The notes beneath the pieces are model-generated. The model had not been told where the DNA came from, did no database searches, and worked only from the letters and a program-made list of their open reading frames with translations. From NCBI GenBank assembly GCA_903905455.1, contig CAIVGN010000224.1, positions 1 through 64,000 of the forward strand: a stretch of 64,000 nt of DNA, read 5' to 3'. The first letter of the stretch is position 1; each line of letters begins with the position of its first letter. The stretch is from an uncultured Archangium sp. GTDB taxonomy: Bacteria > Myxococcota > Myxococcia > Myxococcales > Myxococcaceae. Both the position numbers and the translations under genes were made by a program. Shown here one piece after another: positions 60,424 through 64,000 of the stretch.

Positions 60424-62061
60424 ATGCGGAGCGCCCTGCTCGTCACGCTGTTCGTCGCGACCTTCGCCCACGCCGGCGATGCGCTCGAGCTCCCCCCGCC
60501 GCCCAGTGAGCTGACGACCAAGCGCCTCGACTTCAAGGGGGGCGCGCCCTCGATCCCCGTGCGGTTGATGGAGGGCAGCACGGAGGTGACGCTGGTGGGC
60601 CGGGGGCGCATGCGCTTTCGGCTGCCGGGCACGCCCGAGAAGTTCGTCGAGGGGCCGCCGGGCATGGAGTGGAAGGTGCGCCGGGTGGCCGGGACGCCGG
60701 CGCGCATCGAGGCGCGCATCCAGCTGGCGGAGATCCCCTTCAACGACAAGCAGGGCCTCGCGCAGGCGCAGGACGAGTGGGCAGCCCGGGGGCTCACCCT
60801 CAAGTCGCAGGTGCTCGGCGGGGTGTACGGCATCGCCGGGAAGGTGATCGACAACCGCCGCTACGTGCTGGTGGTCGATCAGCCGCCCGCGCCCCCGGAG
60901 ACGCTCGCGCCACAGCAGGCGGAGATGCTCAAGAAGTTCCAGGTGCGCACCACCCTGCTCGAGGAGGTCAAGGCGAAGGGCACCATCAAGTTCGAGCTCG
61001 TCGACGGCAACGGCAGCGTCGCGGCGAAGGTCGACGAGAAGCTCACCGCCGAGTCGCCCGACGGCGCGCCCATCGAGGTGCGGCGCGTGGAGTTCGGCGT
61101 GGGCTACGACTTCCACAACTTCGAAGACCGCGCCTACCGCGGCACCGTGCTGCTCACGGCCGACCGCCTGGGGAAGATCGCCGTGGTCAACCAGGTCGAT
61201 CTCGAGGACCTGCTCAAGGGCCTGGTGCCCTCGGAGATCTTCGCCAAGGCGCACGTCGAGGCCCTCAAGGCGCAGGCGGTCACCGCGCGCGGCGAAGTGC
61301 TGGCGAAGATCGGCCTCAAGCACCTCGCCGACCCCTACGTGCTGTGCACCGAGCAGCACTGCGCGGTGTACCGGGGCGTGTCCGGCGAGGCGCAGAGCAC
61401 CAACGCCGCCGTCGAGGCCACGCGCGGCGAGGCGTCCTTCGACGCGAGCGATCGGCTGGTCGACTCGGTCTACAGCGCGGTCTGCGGCGGCCACACCGAG
61501 AACAACGACGTCGTGTGGGGCGGCGTACCCAACGCGTCGCTGCGCGGACGGCCCGACGTGCTCCCGGGCAAGCCCACGCCCCCGTCGCCGTCGGCCAACC
61601 TCGGCAAATTCCTGACCACCGACGCCCAGCACGCCTGCAAGGTCTCGTCGTTCGCGCAGCTGACGAAGTACCGCTGGGAGAAGCGCTTCACCGCGAAGGA
61701 CGTCGACGAGAAGCTGGCCTCGTTCAACGTGGGACACGTGATGGCCATGAACGTCACCGAGCGCGGCGTGTCGGGGCGCGCGCGGTTGCTGCAGATCTCC
61801 GGCGAAGAGGGCGCCACCACGATCCGCGGCGAGCTCAACATCCGCCGCACCTTCGGCATGCTCAACAGCGCGATGTTCGAGCTCAAGGCCGACAAGGACC
61901 CGAAGGGCCGCCCGACTGCCTGGATCTTCACCGGCGGGGGCTGGGGCCACGGCGTGGGCATGTGCCAAACGGGCGCCATCGGTCGTGCCGAGGCCGGCCA
62001 GACGTACCGCCAGATCCTCGAGCACTACTTCAATGGGGCCCAGGTGGCCCGAATCTACTGA
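60424..62061 (+). CDS. SpoIID/LytB-type peptidoglycan lytic enzyme
   Basis: Protein of 545 residues with signal peptide MRSALLVTLFVATFAHAG. The N-terminal 220 residues are an unrecognised beta-rich domain. From about 225 to the end it is SpoIID-like: VDLEDLLKGLVPSEIFAKAH with E271 at the place of the catalytic Glu of SpoIID, ALKAQAVTARG, and the terminal signature GGGWGHGVGMCQTGAIG. SpoIID trims glycan strands lacking stem peptides. Outside spore formers these proteins act in wall remodelling and division. Translation start spacing is odd because a terminator hairpin ends 5 bp upstream. Confidence 0.85.
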   Translation: MRSALLVTLFVATFAHAGDALELPPPPSELTTKRLDFKGGAPSIPVRLMEGSTEVTLVGRGRMRFRLPGTPEKFVEGPPGMEWKVRRVAGTPARIEARIQLAEIPFNDKQGLAQAQDEWAARGLTLKSQVLGGVYGIAGKVIDNRRYVLVVDQPPAPPETLAPQQAEMLKKFQVRTTLLEEVKAKGTIKFELVDGNGSVAAKVDEKLTAESPDGAPIEVRRVEFGVGYDFHNFEDRAYRGTVLLTADRLGKIAVVNQVDLEDLLKGLVPSEIFAKAHVEALKAQAVTARGEVLAKIGLKHLADPYVLCTEQHCAVYRGVSGEAQSTNAAVEATRGEASFDASDRLVDSVYSAVCGGHTENNDVVWGGVPNASLRGRPDVLPGKPTPPSPSANLGKFLTTDAQHACKVSSFAQLTKYRWEKRFTAKDVDEKLASFNVGHVMAMNVTERGVSGRARLLQISGEEGATTIRGELNIRRTFGMLNSAMFELKADKDPKGRPTAWIFTGGGWGHGVGMCQTGAIGRAEAGQTYRQILEHYFNGAQVARIY

Positions 62062-62133
62062 TTTCACACGTCATTTCAGGCCGGTCGGTGGCTGCGAGGA
62101 ACACCGCGGGGTCGTTATGATGTTCTCGCCGTG

Positions 62134-63372
62134 ATGCTCGTGCCCCGCCCCCAGCAGAAGTCGTCTCGCGGACGCCAGGTGGCGCTGCTGGCGCTCGCCC
62201 TGGGGCTGACGGTGGCCGTGCACGCGGCCTTCGTGGGGCTGCTGGTGCTCTCGTCGCTGGTGAAGTGGGAAGTGCCGAACCGACCGGCCCAGGGCACGCC
62301 GCGCTCGGTGGTGCTGCGGGGGTTGTCGCGCGAGCAGTTCGATCGCAACCGCGGCACCGCGGCGCCGGCCATTCGAGACGAGCGCAAGGTGCTCGCGCAG
62401 AAACCCGAACCGAAGAAGGACGTGCCGCCCCCCGAGAAGATGCCCGACGGGCAGATCGTCGACGTCGCTCCGGGCAATGCGCAGGTCGACCCGAAGGCGA
62501 AGTACATCGCCGAGACCAACAACGTCGCCCAGAAGGAGACGCGCGCCCGGGAACAGAGCGCCTCCTACCGAAACGCGATGCCCCAGCGCACCGCGCCGCA
62601 GAAGATCGACGGCAACGGCACCGCGCAGGCCGAGAAGACGCAGGTCAGCGGCAACAACGGCATCGGTGACGACGATCGGCCCCTCAAGGAGGCCAACCCG
62701 AAGCTGGCCATGCAGGTGCCCGACATGAAGAAGCGGCAGGAGGTGTCGCTCAAGAACACCACCACCCAGGGCCCGGGCGTCGCCGTGAGCAACCGCGACG
62801 AGGCGATGGAGCTCAAGGGCAACTCCGACAAGCTCAAGCTGGTCCCCGGGTCGATGAACCAGGGTGAAGAGGCGTCCGCGGGCCGCGTGGGCCGGGCCGG
62901 GGTGATCAACCTGCTGCCCTCGGCCGCGGTGCTGGACAAGATCACCGGCGCCGCGCCAAACGATCACCTCAAGGATCTCGACGAGGGTGACGGCACCTAC
63001 CTGAGCACCCGCGAGTGGAAGTACGCGAGCTTCTTCAACCGCGTGAAGCAGAGCGTGAGCCAGGAGTGGAGCCCCACCGACCAGCTCCGCCTGCGCGACC
63101 CCACCGGCCAGATCTACGGGGGCCGGGATCGCTACACCATCCTCACCGTGACCCTCGATGGCACGGGCCGGCTCAAGGACGCCTTCGTCGACAAGTCGAG
63201 CGGCCTCGACTTCCTCGATCTCGAGGCGGTGAAGGCCTTCGAGCGCGCCCAGCCCTTCCCCAACCCGCCGCCCGGCATCCTCGCCACCGACCAGACGGTG
63301 CGCTTCCAGTTCGGGTTCTTCCTCGAGCTGAGCGGGCGCCCGGGCATGCGGCTGTTCCGCTCGACCCAGTGA
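62134..63372 (+). CDS. TonB-family energy-transducer-like protein
   Basis: Protein of 412 residues from ATG at 62134; a GTG one codon earlier is possible. A basic N-terminus is followed by one TM segment (VALLALALGLTVAVHAAFVG, continuing LLVLSSLV), then a long charged and disordered periplasmic region (about 45-265). The C-terminal domain is TonB-like (YASFFNRVKQSVSQEWSPTD; LTVTLDGTGRLKDAFVDKSS; LEAVKAFERAQPFPNPPPG). No exbB/exbD are nearby. The architecture suggests an inner-membrane protein touching an outer-membrane partner. It lies between the SpoIID-like gene and a metal transporter gene on the same strand. Confidence 0.8.
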   Translation: MLVPRPQQKSSRGRQVALLALALGLTVAVHAAFVGLLVLSSLVKWEVPNRPAQGTPRSVVLRGLSREQFDRNRGTAAPAIRDERKVLAQKPEPKKDVPPPEKMPDGQIVDVAPGNAQVDPKAKYIAETNNVAQKETRAREQSASYRNAMPQRTAPQKIDGNGTAQAEKTQVSGNNGIGDDDRPLKEANPKLAMQVPDMKKRQEVSLKNTTTQGPGVAVSNRDEAMELKGNSDKLKLVPGSMNQGEEASAGRVGRAGVINLLPSAAVLDKITGAAPNDHLKDLDEGDGTYLSTREWKYASFFNRVKQSVSQEWSPTDQLRLRDPTGQIYGGRDRYTILTVTLDGTGRLKDAFVDKSSGLDFLDLEAVKAFERAQPFPNPPPGILATDQTVRFQFGFFLELSGRPGMRLFRSTQ

Positions 63373-63389
63373 CGTGAGATGAGCGGCTT

Positions 63390-64000
63390 GTGAACGATTC
63401 GTCGGCCCACGAGAAGCTCGCCGCCCGGCACGCCGCGGTCCGCAAGGTGTTGTGGTGGATCCTCGTCGCCAACTGGGCGGTGGCGGTGATCAAGCTGGTG
63501 CTGGGGCTGCTCTCCAACAGCACCGCGATGACCGCCGACGGCATGCACTCCTTCATCGACGGCGGCAGCAACATCATCGGGCTGGTGGCGATGCATTTCG
63601 CGGCGCAGCCCGCCGACGACGAGCACCCCTACGGCCACCAGAAGTTCGAGGCCCTCGCCTCGCTGGCCATCGGCGTGATGATCGGCATGGGCGTGATGGA
63701 GCTGGGGCGCATGGCCTTCAACGCGATCATCAACGACGTGCACCCCGCGGTGGGCCCGCTGCAGATCGCGGTGATGGTGGGCACCCTGGTGGTGAACCTC
63801 TTCGTGACCCGCATCGAAGCGGCGCAGGGCCGGAAGCACAACAGCGCGCTGCTGCTGGCCGACGCCTCGCACACCCTCTCTGACGTGTTCGTCACCATCG
63901 CGGTGATCGCCTCGCTGGTGCTCACCTACCTCGGCGTGGCCAAGGCCGACGGGGTGGTGGCGCTCGCGGTGCTGGTCTTCGTCGCCTACACGGGCTGGCA
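63390..64000 (+). CDS. Cation diffusion facilitator transporter (5' part, cut by window end)
   Basis: The first 203 codons of a metal/proton antiporter of the CDF family (zinc, iron or manganese efflux). The start is taken at GTG 63390, 17 bp after the previous stop. TM1 is VLWWILVANWAVAVIKLVLG; the metal-site residues appear as ADGMHSFIDGGSN in TM2 and ADASHTLSDV in TM5. The loop DDEHPYGHQKFEALAS is typical of FieF/CzcD relatives. The gene continues beyond the window, so the C-terminal cytoplasmic domain is not seen. Confidence 0.88.
   Translation, partial: MNDSSAHEKLAARHAAVRKVLWWILVANWAVAVIKLVLGLLSNSTAMTADGMHSFIDGGSNIIGLVAMHFAAQPADDEHPYGHQKFEALASLAIGVMIGMGVMELGRMAFNAIINDVHPAVGPLQIAVMVGTLVVNLFVTRIEAAQGRKHNSALLLADASHTLSDVFVTIAVIASLVLTYLGVAKADGVVALAVLVFVAYTGW

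Overview
The window is a 64 kb piece of a high-GC genome that reads as a myxobacterium (phylum Myxococcota). The pointers are a cluster of gliding-motility genes of the Myxococcus glt/agm type, many lipoproteins with Asp-Ala-Gly or Gly/Thr linkers, abundant TPR, PilZ and AgmX/TonB-like proteins, a Ser/Thr kinase and a solo groEL. Coding density is high, and no gene-free stretch exceeds about 350 bases.

Layout. 1-345: the edge of a probable integrated element. It holds the end of a small ORF, 10-bp direct repeats and a 3' fragment of a tRNA-Leu(TAA) that looks like an attachment-site copy. 346-5314: a Cys-rich lipoprotein, a PilZ/receiver regulator, a TIGR04552-like protein, a MORN-repeat protein and another Cys-rich lipoprotein. 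5501-25260, minus strand: the gliding cluster. In transcription order this is two paralogous small exported proteins, GltG (FHA/TM/TonB-like), an outer-membrane barrel (GltH-like), an RGG-rich TPR-like protein, the 4082-residue TPR protein GltI/AgmK and GltJ/AgmX (zinc ribbon, GYF, TM, TonB-like tail). Together these would form the envelope-spanning focal-adhesion machine, but gltD/gltE and the AglRQS motor are not here. 25399-29395: a lipoprotein nuclease, a lipoprotein, an alpha-methylacyl-CoA racemase-like CoA transferase and an SCP2 protein.

29477-36938: thrS with a strong leader hairpin next to tRNA-Val(GAC), a DnaC-like ATPase with a partner gene, a cytochrome-like lipoprotein, a solo groEL under a CIRCE element, a CheY-like regulator and a TPR-zincin protein. 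36968-40177: the selenocysteine tRNA gene (selC), followed by a tight cluster of a catalytically degenerate Fic protein, a DHH phosphoesterase and a NifS-like cysteine desulfurase. 40179-43141: a soluble kinase with an exported TPR protein, then 6S RNA in its classical place upstream of 5-formyl-THF cyclo-ligase, and a PilZ protein.

43146-52750: a pyruvate dehydrogenase operon (E1 alpha, E1 beta, E2) with a lipoprotein at its end, a HAD phosphatase, an unknown membrane protein, an organophosphate-type MFS antiporter, an arrestin-like protein and a Nudix hydrolase. The last two overlap tail to tail. 52834-59009: an exported cluster of a UshA-like nucleotidase lipoprotein, a large lipoprotein and a beta-barrel. 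59073-64000: an acyl-CoA dehydrogenase, tRNA-Cys, a SpoIID-type lytic enzyme, a TonB-family protein and the start of a cation-diffusion-facilitator transporter cut by the window edge.

All calls come from reading the sequence and recalling family hallmarks; no database search was run.
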